Positions 57,701 through 64,000 of a stretch of 64,000 nt of DNA are shown one piece after another. The notes beneath the pieces are model-generated. The model ran no database searches. It was not told the origin of the DNA and was given only the letters and a program-made list of their open reading frames with translations. Source of the DNA: Parapristionchus giblindavisi (taxonomy: Eukaryota > Nematoda > Chromadorea > Rhabditida > Diplogasteridae). Location of the stretch: NCBI GenBank assembly GCA_943737045.1, contig CALSFV010000008.1, forward strand, positions 62,001 to 126,000. Reading direction: 5' to 3'. Made by a program: the position numbers and the translations under genes. The first letter of the stretch is position 1, and each line of letters starts with the position of its first letter.

Positions 57701-59251
57701 TCAGGTAAATCATTCTAATAGAGGTTTATCGATGGAGAAATAGCTCACTTTTTATGTATTTATTTATGCAATGCGAAGACCTAGAACATGAATTACACAT
57801 CAATCTCATTATATCCAGATGATAGTGTATTTTATGTATTCGATATTGTTAACAATTTTAAGTTGTTTTTGATTCACGTCAATTCGGGTTGATTAAGCAT
57901 AAGCGCAAATATTATTTCTGCAAAATATAAAGCAGTCAATTTACTTTTTATATTATTTTTATTATTTTTAATAATATTCAGGAGCGCATTCCGCTGAACT
58001 CCCTCGTTACCATGTATCCCGATCAAGCACAGAAGCGCAAGCCACTCTCTCTGGACGAACTTCTTGAGGTACTGTAGCTCGTTACTGTAGATTTATACTG
58101 TGTAAGGTCCTTCTGCAGCTGGTTACTGTTGTGGGATACTGTATCTGGGTGTAGGAGCGGTATACTGTAACTGATTAGCGTAGCGATGCTGCAGCTTGTT
58201 ACAGTAGTGGGAGATCCTCTCATTAAAGGTGAACGTCTTTGACTACGACGACGCACAGGAACGCTTGGAGGGACTCTATCGGTATATTTTTATTTCCTTT
58301 TAGATTTGCATTTTCTAAACATTTGTTCATTCTATTGCACAGGTCATATTTATGTTTCACGATTAGTGTAATACACCTTGAATATTTTGTACATCGATTC
58401 TTTTTTAAATTTTTTTTGTTATATGCATTATAAATATTTGCAAACAGTTCGTCATTGAATGAAATAATAATTTAAATAAAATATATTTACGTATAAATAT
58501 TTAAGCGCCCTCCATCTATTATCCGATCTGGTGAACCGCGAGAAGGATGCGGAGGCGCGCAATGAACTACTCGAACGCGTCGGAACGATATGGCAGCGCA
58601 CTTTCGATTCACGATTCTATCAGGCATGTGGACTTATTGATTTTCTAATGATTCTACCGTAACTAGGGCCCAGTTCGCGATAGTACCTAGATACGGCAGA
58701 ATCCTTTCAATGAGTACTGTTGCAATTGTTTGTTTTAAAATACGGAATAGTATTATTTTATTTTAAAATAAAATAGATACTATGTTAATTTTCAGATGAA
58801 GAAATCGGATGAAGTGGCGTCGACGCTGTTCGGAGCTCTCCTGAACAAAGTACAAGAGACTGGTAAGTATAGTTGCGAGACTAGTTATGTCATTTGTGCA
58901 ATTCTTCGTGATTTCGTGATGTAGTGTGAGGCGACGTTTCTTAAAGGAACACCCAAGCTAATTTCTCGGCATTGGCTATAGTCAGTCTCAGGTATGAAAG
59001 CGAGAGAGTGTCTCCAGAGCTTATAGTTTCAAATTAGCTCGAGGTGTGCCTTTAACACATTCGCTCTTTATATTTCCGTTTAAATTGTTTCGGTGTAGAA
59101 TGACGAGGTTTGCTACTTTACAGACTACCTCGACACACGCGCCAAACTCTCCATCCTTCCCTGCTCGGCTCTACTCAAGCATGGCGCACCCGACACGTGC
59201 ACGCAGATTGTGCAACAACGTGTGGAGATGACGCGTTTGGCTCTTGAATAG
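30762..59251 (+). CDS. npp-15: Nup133-type nucleoporin, complete, 37 exons
   Basis: Exons: 30762-30837, 30882-30979, 31255-31348, 33919-34010, 37032-37089, 37301-37359, 37560-37681, 40841-40916, 41287-41349, 50536-50598, 51572-51692, 52008-52102, 52366-52485, 52559-52652, 52870-52939, 53023-53100, 53173-53239, 53343-53442, 53533-53627, 53874-53951, 54397-54453, 54537-54626, 54672-54751, 55063-55131, 55408-55486, 55681-55796, 56013-56100, 56319-56395, 56566-56621, 57001-57110, 57442-57501, 57585-57704, 57982-58068, 58229-58281, 58506-58623, 58796-58862, 59124-59251. Every junction keeps phase, giving 1057 codons plus TAG; human Nup133 is slightly longer. The N-terminal part is a beta-propeller (FVWKLQ, VSGEGTIRRWPSL, FLLATTTGSLYRI); the C-terminal part is all alpha-helical. 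Nup133 anchors the Y-complex scaffold of the nuclear pore. The intron after 58623 needs a GC donor. Nup155 is the less likely alternative. Confidence 0.88.
31619..33437 (-). CDS. unrecognised 273-codon protein nested in a nucleoporin intron
   Basis: Eight exons: 33389-33437, 33235-33307, 33010-33097, 32728-32884, 32373-32533, 32111-32192, 31915-32050, 31619-31694. They join exactly to 273 codons plus stop. The start is MSQPCSSSNCSGPS. It is mostly helical in character; the middle LLHLAHRFNLPELRYC resembles the end of a BTB/POZ domain (LLxxAxxFxLPEL), but the classic BTB start is not evident, so the family is a guess. The C-terminus is acidic and ends ENGFTELSFAGFN. It lies antisense inside the intron 31349-33918 of the nucleoporin gene. 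A paralogue with identical exon lengths starts at 62615. Confidence 0.75.
34164..36975. mobile_element. long inverted repeat (foldback element), about 2.8 kb
   Basis: Arms are about 34164-35131 and 36016-36975, nearly identical in complement; scattered single differences are visible, such as GTGCGCGTC versus GTGTGCGTC. The 0.9-kb centre holds an AAAT run, a B-box-like GGGTTCGAACCCC at about 35213, a GA microsatellite (35921-35943) and a long G run (35958-35980). Each arm has a 31-bp duplication of GTGACGCGACCTCGGC. No transposase is seen. It fills most of the nucleoporin intron 34011-37031. Confidence 0.85.
38080..38271. mobile_element. hAT-type MITE, CATACATGGGCG family
   Basis: Ends CATACATGGGCG and CGCCCATGTATG are perfect inverted repeats. 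The 8-bp CTTCGACC flanks it at 38072-38079 and 38272-38279. It splits the C-terminal part of the mariner transposase. Interior has repeated GCCCCCTGTAAAA words. Confidence 0.93.
38393..38584. mobile_element. hAT-type MITE, CATACATTTTCGG family
   Basis: Intact 192-bp copy, flanked by ACAACAAC at 38385-38392 and 38585-38592. It also lies within the mariner transposase, whose motifs continue on both sides. Confidence 0.93.
39287..39628 (+). mobile_element. 3' end of a LINE
   Basis: It starts in a frame reading TIDIWNNLPDAIVQ and SPTVFRNHVK, like the C-terminus of jockey/CR1 reverse transcriptases. It ends in AATAAAATATT and an (ATT)n tail. It is inserted in the mariner element. Confidence 0.65.
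39631..40487. mobile_element. foldback element with about 190-bp arms
   Basis: The left arm starts ACAAGGAACCTCTTTTACAT and continues through TAATCTGGCGATGAGAG. The right arm mirrors it and ends GGTTCCTTGT, interrupted by the MITE at 40244-40472. The unique centre is short and noncoding. Confidence 0.8.
40244..40472. mobile_element. hAT-type MITE with AACTGACCC repeats
   Basis: Ends CATACATTTTCG and CGAAAATGTATG. The 8-bp AAAGAGGT flanks it at 40236-40243 and 40473-40480. Inside, AAACTGACCCG recurs three times, and CACTCACAAT is mirrored near the right end. It sits in the right arm of the foldback element. Confidence 0.9.
41029..41230. mobile_element. hAT-type MITE, CATACGTGGGC family
   Basis: Ends CATACGTGAGC and GCCCACGTATG; TCCTTTAT is duplicated at 41021-41028 and 41231-41238. 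It lies between nucleoporin exons 8 and 9. Confidence 0.92.
41414..41606. mobile_element. hAT-type MITE, CATACATGGGCG family
   Basis: Ends CATACATGGGCG and CGCCCATGTATG; CTGTCGCT is duplicated at 41406-41413 and 41607-41614. Interior is an inverted relative of the 38080-38271 copy (TACAGGGGGCAT words). Confidence 0.93.
41708..42426 (+). repeat. 5' LTR
   Basis: TG...CA ends. It contains a series of short hairpins of the form GATCGGTG, AACTTTGTGAA, repeated near 42195-42370, each with a complementary flank. A downstream primer-binding region begins TGGGGGCTGAGCC at 42427. Confidence 0.95.
42427..42445 (+). other. candidate primer-binding site
   Basis: TGG-starting sequence directly after the 5' LTR, the expected place and form for pairing with a tRNA 3' CCA end. 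Which tRNA was not determined. An ATG across the LTR border (42424) opens a short upstream frame. Confidence 0.55.
42492..49604 (+). CDS. Gag-Pol polyprotein with unusual C-terminal extension
   Basis: From the first ATG the frame has 2370 codons; an in-frame TTG lies upstream but ATG is preferred. Residues 60-290 are charged coiled-coil Gag sequence. A CCHC zinc knuckle (CYKCGRSGHHSSVC) is at 627-640, followed by a Gln/Gly-rich linker. The protease motif CLDTGAEVN has its Asp near 806. Reverse transcriptase has YIDD at about 1211-1214, RNase H TTDASGSG near 1365, and integrase has an HHCC region (CETC near 1652) with catalytic Asp near 1682 and 1742 (VSDNGSE). After the integrase, from about residue 1970, comes an unfamiliar domain of about 330 residues, a Ser-rich stretch and a second knuckle, CYHCKQSGHLRSQC, at 2351-2364. 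Gag and Pol share one frame with no frameshift. No envelope-like membrane protein is evident. Confidence 0.93.
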   Translation: MDVVFAGDEAVVNGAGGGEQPMETDDVIGSEENAAVPPGGETAAASAAASDKKAGDGKKAKQQVLTDRITRSALNNKEGENNSEVVLRRIKVALEELGIMLVNREEDKGGSQRAVNDLKGILRREMNMVNKDLEIIKNMLDEKGDNNVLKEDLDVVQDIIDAAVKGTDFSTIGELREEYDSLRERFIKELNEHDRHKNELRDILDRVEVEDLFDLEHKFNSRKDELQSLAAQCKLAKSSLESLRGKMKEKEDMIEDLQSQLTAAHQKQDQLQQKIFSADKSMDGLNHNYGIPSRSMMTQGDGMMNNRGDGCLFGSSSSTFPNNYLSTNREQLSMKNSSMFNMSNKDRDVHYEPLQRQPMRDEGRNVSWMQSPEVWMDGTSATPSPPAPNGSSTRTREYTSNDRRGEEVVNHDGDKLDKNECRVLASELPPLAKFDGNRRDRWDDFKEGFLVRYGQLRDRTVKAVFKEMLAGKARHEYKSLPDEYKNKSVEECMDWLRDRIMGGGQYESMELERRLKTLTLNGRSNNAACSELEYLVEKVYEGNQDLQEKKKKIHYLFLHENTEEYMELLRISEEKGATYDDMKKYIDRCEYTKRREGNRSPPPFTGSFRGHNQSIRPPPRLTPPIMCYKCGRSGHHSSVCRSNVMGQARGGYNQGRGYGQGMIGNGQQVSQGGMNHYGQNPYNTRMPPPRFEPQDPRFRQQYQGQQQGFQGQQQRQGYQPQQQQEVVRGGNQQASQAPPKAYNIMCSEVNMIGSVDKQASRVCTKGDIVDNNEVSVTDDKKSFQFVKKFNMVKGIIGGKEVEACLDTGAEVNVIDYDTVKDMTGVTIEDNIIGDITDAQGGIMSTVGTIIVDVDMGVGKKCKIGFVVTKNKIPNILLGQSALEAIGLELRVKDDVVIDDMEGSQRNAIILRTSYIPPHEFGTVYVTGGTTDNGIQILMSNKEEVIEGINNGDRIVRVPVWNSSEDDMIFEKHDVIGKWCDAEGAVSVNNCTIQKEKGDWKIIKEHLEKSRGETLNNELEELIYNRREVFATKDDDLGRLKDMECKIRIDEDKMPIRQKERMVPFSLKPALKELLDKMKMQGVIKESNSPWLSPVVLVKKKDGSIRLCIDFRRVNEIVREDAFPLPYIETVLQSLQGKKIFSVMDLASGFWQLPLDKKSGEVTAFATMGQLYEFTVLPFGLNVSPALFQRAMTDVLRGELNREGRTKNVFVYIDDILIATETVEEHLEVLERILNKLIEKGLLLNMKKCKFMVEEIEYLGHRLSKSGVHMDEKKIVAIKEYNQPGTMSELQSFLGLTGYYRRFIEGHAKIIQPLNRMNVTTGRRLLWNDESKGAFEELKNRIASAPVLQQPDYDAATDGSRPFILTTDASGSGIGAVLSQQSADGYERPLGFFSRGLREAEKLMCVVDTEALALYEAVMKWKYMLYGNRVIVRTDHQPLVTLLKRKHVAARLLRWATELQAYNLEVVHIKGKTNVVADALSRNPRTETDKDDMDEENEVGMVVNAITRGEAKKKRLDEEKKRKGKEDMEDEEMNKRWNTYQDQDRWIVDLKKKLAEVHEGKRDIGEDVSIPGSTRKTSYADWIVDKGVLYLLAVDHSKLLYVPEGRRDQIINDVHNSPLNGHMGVQKLTQKLSKEMFWGSMEKDVRRVLQKCETCLISNPHKRMIPPLQPLVSNAPLDVVGIDLIEMGRGVHGGKYIVSIIDHFTKFGGGYAVKTKKAEDVAEVFLTRWVFEGGRTPKTLVSDNGSELVNQVMAEIAKRFEIERRLTLPYHSRANGLTERFNRTLVEIMKRIKMRDEEWEEALPYAVFAYNATPHSTTGESPTYLMHGREDRIPNSDTPLSNPQYTVDIDVDSYKRRMCWMMEKTRAVVLKKIENERKKMREIYDKKHAGNHLVKPEIGDKVYVRIEPKPGSIRKMVTQFEGPFRVKEKSETTVTIERIVNGVDSVAGRDRRVVQWDRVRIVPREPEMRRKTYMVNNVNSDCRIDIDEESPLHIDGYCELCGPKMFYKVFKENEYKGGFAKIEFKTLRDLGLMMELKGREGSGIEFIDLHKEYRRRSAAKDMPAANALRQAFRKGYCGHRAKLAEKLPLEKTLRMVGQDNEVGDIATEVMMSPGDGEPRIASLIMIPMESVVSKSEGTWKELKPRRYEGGGRECAEMLETMNTEGSYPRSLYIIISTVWPEHAVKNVLEQARSLAANNLVSVYVIMDQVSISCSEHLLKPATAVQKTITEFALSTDPIPNLVVASQVHVLINAIIPISSLYSYIGHEDLHLLEELLCKMEEGTRLVVKKDKPATVAEGKSSSSSSSSKHVHTSISSRPSTSSSSSSYKSSPPRKRSKDNYHPSDRQDRYRYCYHCKQSGHLRSQCPNNRQE
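49637..50355 (+). repeat. 3' LTR
   Basis: Same length and, by eye, same sequence as 41708-42426. Just before it lies the purine-rich GTGAGGGGAGCGGCA, a probable polypurine tract for plus-strand priming. Confidence 0.95.
51364..51404 (-). mobile_element. SINE tail fragment
   Basis: ACACACGAAGTCCTGCGGGT and CACTACTGGGCC match, in the same orientation, part of the SINE body at 4725-4765. Confidence 0.6.
54195..54386. mobile_element. hAT-type MITE, CATACATTTTCGG family, at a splice acceptor
   Basis: 192 bp with TTGTTTAC duplicated at 54187-54194 and 54387-54394. The right duplication is followed by AG and the nucleoporin exon at 54397, so the duplicated bases form the acceptor TTGTTTACAG. Confidence 0.93.
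55835..55930. repeat. 26-bp minisatellite in a nucleoporin intron
   Basis: Nearly four copies of a unit starting GATATGAGAACCGTATCCAA with small changes. Each unit is itself partly palindromic (GGATA...TATCC). Confidence 0.85.
56664..56836 (+). mobile_element. 5'-truncated SINE
   Basis: It matches the body and tail of the SINE at 4694-4954 (ACCAAGGC, GAAGAAGAGATT, GGACTTCGTGTGCCTTGAAT, TATCTTTACC) but lacks the tRNA-like head. It is flanked by CATTGGTGG at 56655-56663 and 56837-56845. It lies in a nucleoporin intron. Confidence 0.85.
58941..59055. mobile_element. palindromic GAGAG-type MITE
   Basis: Starts TTAAAGGAACACCCAAGCTAA and ends TTAGCTCGAGGTGTGCCTTTAA, one of the clearest terminal repeats of the family, with TTAA at both ends. 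It lies in the last intron of the nucleoporin gene. Confidence 0.8.
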
Positions 59252-59710
59252 AGGGTTACGGTAGATTTATTGATCGATCAAGAATACGGTAGATCTTATC
59301 CAAATTGTTTGTTGCTACCGTACCCGATACAGTGTCCCTCCATCGTATAAGATTTTGGATTCGTATAACTTGTGATCCAGCTATGCTCTCATTTTGCAGT
59401 TTGATTGTTCTATTTATTAATTGTTTCATTGGTTGTTTAAAATATTATCAATGTATTCTCGGTTTCATTCTTTTCTGTGTCCGATCTCTAATTCTTCGTC
59501 TCATGTTCGTTTTATCTTGATTTTGAAGTAAATATATCATGAAATTCATAGTAAGGTCACATTGAATTTACACTGTAAAATAATTTCTGCAAGTCGCAGT
59601 TGTTCAAGCAATAAACACCACGGATCTGTAATTTTCCAGATGTTTATTAGGCAATCTTGTCGATGCATTCTTTATCACTGATCGAAAATTGATCTTTGAT
59701 CTTTGATCAT
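59252..59710. other. convergent 3' flanks
   Basis: 3' flank of the nucleoporin gene, with an AATAAA at about 59610, and of the minus-strand exon that follows. No other gene seen. Confidence 0.5.
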
Positions 59711-59836
59711 TTAGTTTCTTCTCATCTTGTTGTAGAAAGGCTTGAATCGAGGATGAATGGCAGCGCTCAAGAAATCATCTCCGTTCTTCACCTCCTCTTG
59801 AGCCTCGGGTGACAGTACGGAGACTATTCGTTTGAG
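59711..59836 (-). CDS. terminal exon of an unrecognised gene
   Basis: Minus-strand frame after an acceptor TTTACAG: 41 codons containing VLSPEAQEEVKNGDDFLSAA and ending FKPFYNKMRRN, then TAA. The composition looks like real coding sequence, and TTTGATC repeats lie in the adjoining intron and just past the stop. No family is recognised. Upstream exons were not found; the long inverted repeat begins about 230 bp away, so the gene may be broken. Confidence 0.5.
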   Translation of the reverse strand, partial: LKRIVSVLSPEAQEEVKNGDDFLSAAIHPRFKPFYNKMRRN

Positions 59837-60064
59837 CTGTAAAGATCAAATATCAAAGGTCATCATGATGAAGTTATTGATCCACTAGCAAGCTGTATTG
59901 AACAGGGATGTCATTTTAGGTTATACGATTTTACGACATTTTTCATAAATTACAGAAACTAAGAAGAAGAAAGAAACAAGAATTGGCGTAATCAAATCAA
60001 TCATTGGTGGACGCTCGTGAATATTTTCATGAGCTGTAAGTAGTTGCTTGTCTTTAGTCCTTGT

Positions 60065-62316
60065 TTAAGAGAGACTATCTGGCTCAAGTGACATTCTCTT
60101 GGCACTTGGCCAAAAAGTGATAGGAACCGATCGGGCCCAAATTGTGCATAGGTGTAGTATGGGGTGGCATGAGATCACAGACGGAGTGAGGGTTCGCCAT
60201 ATCCGCTCCTTCGCTAAATAACGTAAGTTCAACATAATGGCATCAAAATTTCAAAGTTTACGGATTCGTTCGATATGTGTGTGCGACGATGGGTAATAAT
60301 AAGCAGGTAAATTACACCAAGTTTCATCCCGGTCCAAAACCGTGAGGCCCAGAAAAAATAAAAAAACCAATAAAAAAATTTTGTTTTATTTTTCCTACAA
60401 ATGCCTCTCGGTGGCTGACTTTTCTTATTTCTTTAATTTGACGAGTATTCATTAATGTAACTCATATATGAAAATGAACTAAAACAAATGGGTGAAACGT
60501 TGCCTTCTTCCCGAAAAACCACAACTAATTCGCCTTTTATTATCGCGAACTGACTTTATTTATGGTGTACCCTACCGTAATCCAAATGCTGAAATTAAAA
60601 ATTCGGCAATCATTGTTTTCATTTAGCATTCGATTAAGATATTATGTTTTTGAGTTTCTTTTATCATTAGTTTGTTCTCTGAATGTCTAAGGAGTAAAAT
60701 TACACTATTATTCGGAAAAAATATCCTCCCACTCAAATATTCTCAATAATAATAATAATAACAATACTTATCCTTTCTTTCTTTCTTTCTTTATTTCCAT
60801 CACAACAAATGAACAGTAGAGGAGATATGCAATTAATATACATAGGTTGATGGAGGTCCGTCGCGTTATCAGCGAATCGGTTGAAGGAAGCAGGGAAATC
60901 ATATCTTTCATTCAATCTTTCAATCTTTCAGCATATTAATATAAGATGCTATTATAAATTAATATATTAATATATTATAGCATAGAATCTTTCAGCGTAT
61001 TAAATGCAAGCGGGGGGGGGGGGGGGGGCAGAACAGGGGGAATCAAGCAGAGCAAGAAGGAACTCCGATGAGGAAGAGGAGGATATGGGAGAATGGACCA
61101 TTGCTCTTTTGATGACGAAGTAGAAGATGTGGAGTACACCTACCACCGATTCATTCGGAAACATTTAGCTATTCTGTTCGATGTTTCTAAATAATAATGC
61201 ATAATAATAAAAAAATATGCAGTATTATTTATAAACACCGAACAGAGTGACTAAATTTTTCTGGATGAATCGGTGATATGCCGATGTTTCTCCAATTATT
61301 GTTGTCCGTATAAAATATGCTTATGTAATTGCCTTGCTACTGGCTGCTAAACAGAGAAATAACTAAAGATCGTCCTCCCTTCCTTCCTCGCTCTCTCTGA
61401 TCTACGAACTATCTCACTTGTGCTCCCTCTCTAACAATAAACATAGAAATACACTGTAGCTGTGGCTGGCTATTCTCGTACCAAATAAACAAGTGTATTC
61501 TACACGAACAATACCTACGATTCTCCTCCCCCCATCCCTCTCACATATAATAATTTTTGATGATTTTTTATTCCACGCAATTCATTTGTACTCGAACATT
61601 TTATATTTCATGTAACACCCTAGTGGTGTACGATAAACAAATAAATAAATAAATCTTTTTTTCCGAATAATAGTGTCATTTTACTCCTCAGACATTCAGA
61701 CAAAAAACTAATGATAAAAGAAACTCAAAAACATAATATCTTAATCGAATGCTAGATAAAACAATGATTGCCGAATTTTTACTTTCAGCATTTGGATTAC
61801 GGTAGGGTAAACCATAAATAAAGTCAGTTCGCGATAAAAAAAAGCGAATTAGTTGTGGTTTTTCGGGAAGAAGGCAACGTTTCACCCATTTGTTTTAGTT
61901 CATTTTCATATATGAGTTACATTAATGAATACTCGTCAAATTAAAGAAATAAAAAAAGTCAGCCACCGAGAGGCATTTGTAGGAAAAATAAAACAAAATT
62001 TTTTTATTGGTTGTTTTATTTTTTCTGGGCCTCACGGTTTTGGACCAGGATGAAACTTGGTGTAATTTACCTGCTTATTATTACCCATCGTCGCACACAC
62101 ATATCGAACGAATCCGTAAACTTTGAAATTTTGATGCCATTATGTTGAACTTACGTTATTTAGCGAAGGAGCGGATATGATGAACCCTAACTCCGTCTGT
62201 GATCTCATGCCACCCCATACTACACCAATGCACAATTTGGGCCCGATCGGTTCCTATCACTTTTTGGCCAAGTGCCAAGCCATAAGCAAAATATGTTCAT
62301 TGAGTCAGATAGTCTC
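60065..62316. mobile_element. second long inverted repeat, about 2.25 kb
   Basis: Arms are about 60065-60724 and 61653-62316. They pair over words such as TAAGAGAGACTATCTG, GGCACTTGGCCAAAAAGTGA and GAGGCATTTGTAGGAAAAAT. The centre has a TTTC run (60773-60793), a G run (61013-61028), an inner hairpin (about 61141-61275) and an AAAT run. No transposase is seen. Its right end abuts the duplicated segment that begins near 62339. Confidence 0.85.
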
Positions 62317-62614
62317 TCTTAAGAGTCTAATCAAACGACACTGGACTGCCCTTTTCTCAGGAATTGTGCGTGAAATGTTTCAGGTCGTTCGGTACACTGT
62401 ATGATATGCACATAAAACAGAAAATTACTATATTTATTACTGTTAAACAGTTACATTAGTACAATAGTTCATGCTAACGATTAACTATATAAAATATACA
62501 GTAATGATATGCGAAATTGATAAACGAAGAAATGAGTGGTGTGAACCGGGTTATGTGTTTGCCCTACGGGATCATGAAACAACTAGTTATTAAGGAATGC
62601 TAAAGTACAGTTAT

Positions 62615-64000
62615 TTATTTGAATCCATCAAAAGTCAGCTCGGTAAATCCGTTCTCGATTTCTTCCATGGTATCGCAATGGAAGGCGTATCTATAATTGA
62701 GAATTTATTTTTTTAAACAATGATATATCACAATTTATTACAAAGCATTTCGAGAGTAGTCATGGTTTGGTATAGCGAAATAGGCGACGATTAAACTACA
62801 CAATACCCTTTTTTGGCATCTTGCCAAGTTTTCAATGACGACTAAACTGTGTTGCGGAAATAATATGTATCAATAGCTAACCTTTCTTCGATGGACTCAT
62901 CAAATGTGCATCCACTATGGAAATCATAGCTGTAGAATTCGTCTGAGAGCTCTACTCCAGTCTCTTCTTCTGCCTTGAGATGTTCATAGCGAGCCTCCAC
63001 AATTTCCCTATCGATACCTTAAATATTGATTTTTTATAAATGAAATTCAATCTTGTTATTGATTTAATACCGTACACGATAGGTGGAGACGGTATTCTGT
63101 CGCTTCCATGAACTCTCTCATCTCCCGTGCATCGATTAGCTGGGCGTGACAATATCTCTGAAATAATAAATATATGAATCAACGAGTTTGATTTTCTACC
63201 GTACTACAAATAATCAACCAATATATTGATTGATTAACTTCGATACTTTGCGTGACCAATATGTTGAGTTAATGGAAGTATTTTTGATTTTTAAGGAGAA
63301 GAGAAAGATCAATGTATGGATTAAGCAGTATATTGATTAGTTACCGTACCCTGAGTTCGGGAAGATTGAAGCGATGGGCAAGGTGCAATAGTTGATGTTG
63401 ATTGAACAGCACAGACTTGATAGGAGACAGCAGGAATTGTTCGATCAAATGGAGAATGAGGAAGCTGTTCCTCTTGTAGGCGTACTTGAGCAGAGCCAGG
63501 ACATAGTATGCTGCAATCAATAGGTTACGGTAGCTGGACGGGACACAAAGCTACGGTAATCGTGCGGTACGTAAAAATAATGGGTACGGTAGCATACGGT
63601 AGAATTTAGCCTACGGTAACCACTTACGGTGGACAAGATGAACCGTGCATGGCGTCATCATTAGAAGGATATCGATGTAATTGACGAATTTGAGGTTGAC
63701 ATTGTTGCGGAAACTGAGATTCTCAAGGGTACTGGTGGGAGTCATCTCCAGCTTGTGTAGAATTCTTTTTACAAGTGTACGATCCTGAATTTATCAATTA
63801 TAACTTGGAAAAAATATTGAATATTTTCAAATCGGGATAAAGAGATCGGTACCTGGATCTCTAAAATGTGGAGATCGTCCCCGAGTTTCTCGAAATAGTG
63901 CTCGCCGATGATCTTGGGCGTCTTGGGGTCAACGAACAGTCTGAAAATTGGATAAAGATTAAAGATCAGTTTAAGATCAAAGATTAGTTCATCGCTTTGA
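62615..64000 (-). CDS. paralogue of the nested gene, N-terminus outside the window
   Basis: Exons 62615-62690, 62882-63017, 63076-63157, 63350-63510, 63628-63784 and 63853-63940 have exactly the lengths of the matching exons of the gene at 31619-33437. The two N-terminal exons lie beyond 64000. The C-terminus ends FK instead of FN. Reading frame appears intact, so it may be functional. Similarity extends into introns and 3' flank, showing a DNA-level duplication. Function is unknown, as for its partner. Confidence 0.8.

Overview
The window looks like nuclear DNA of a free-living nematode. Genes are split into many short exons. 3' splice sites are mostly TTTCAG or similar, both beta-tubulins carry the nematode Phe200, and the best recognised genes match the beta-tubulin, equilibrative nucleoside transporter (ENT) and Nup133 families. 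The high exon number (15 per tubulin, 37 in the nucleoporin gene) and the many tRNA-SINE and MITE copies would suit a diplogastrid such as Pristionchus; that placement is inference.

Layout. 1264-4471 (+): a receptor-less PTP-domain protein whose WPD and CX5R catalytic residues are both altered. 5650-8653 (-) and 13239-17220 (-): two tandem, intact beta-tubulin genes, separated by a 5'-truncated LINE (10158 to about 12751). 21609-30182 (-): an ENT transporter of 454 codons in 15 exons. 30762-59251 (+): a complete Nup133-type nucleoporin gene (C. elegans npp-15 family), whose 37 exons join in one frame to 1057 codons. Its introns hold a nested antisense gene (31619-33437), a 2.8-kb long inverted repeat (34164-36975), a mariner element with several insertions inside it (37899-40787), hAT-type MITEs with exact 8-bp target duplications, and a complete Ty3/gypsy-type LTR retrotransposon (41708-50355) whose two 719-bp LTRs look identical. 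Downstream lie an orphan terminal exon (59711-59836), a second long inverted repeat (60065-62316) and a paralogue of the nested gene (62615 to beyond 64000).

The most interesting signals: (1) introns of unrelated genes are built largely from the same word, TTTGATC repeated, often starting GTTTGTAGTTTGATC; one such intron is present in beta-tubulin copy 2 and absent from copy 1, as expected of an introner-like intron family. (2) The LTR retrotransposon has an unusual extension of about 400 residues after the integrase, ending in a second CCHC zinc knuckle. (3) The nested gene was copied downstream together with a scrap of a nucleoporin exon. (4) A MITE landed two bases from a 3' splice site and its target duplication preserved the acceptor.

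All exon models were made by eye from splice consensus, reading phase and family resemblance. Exact repeat boundaries and percent identities have not been computed.
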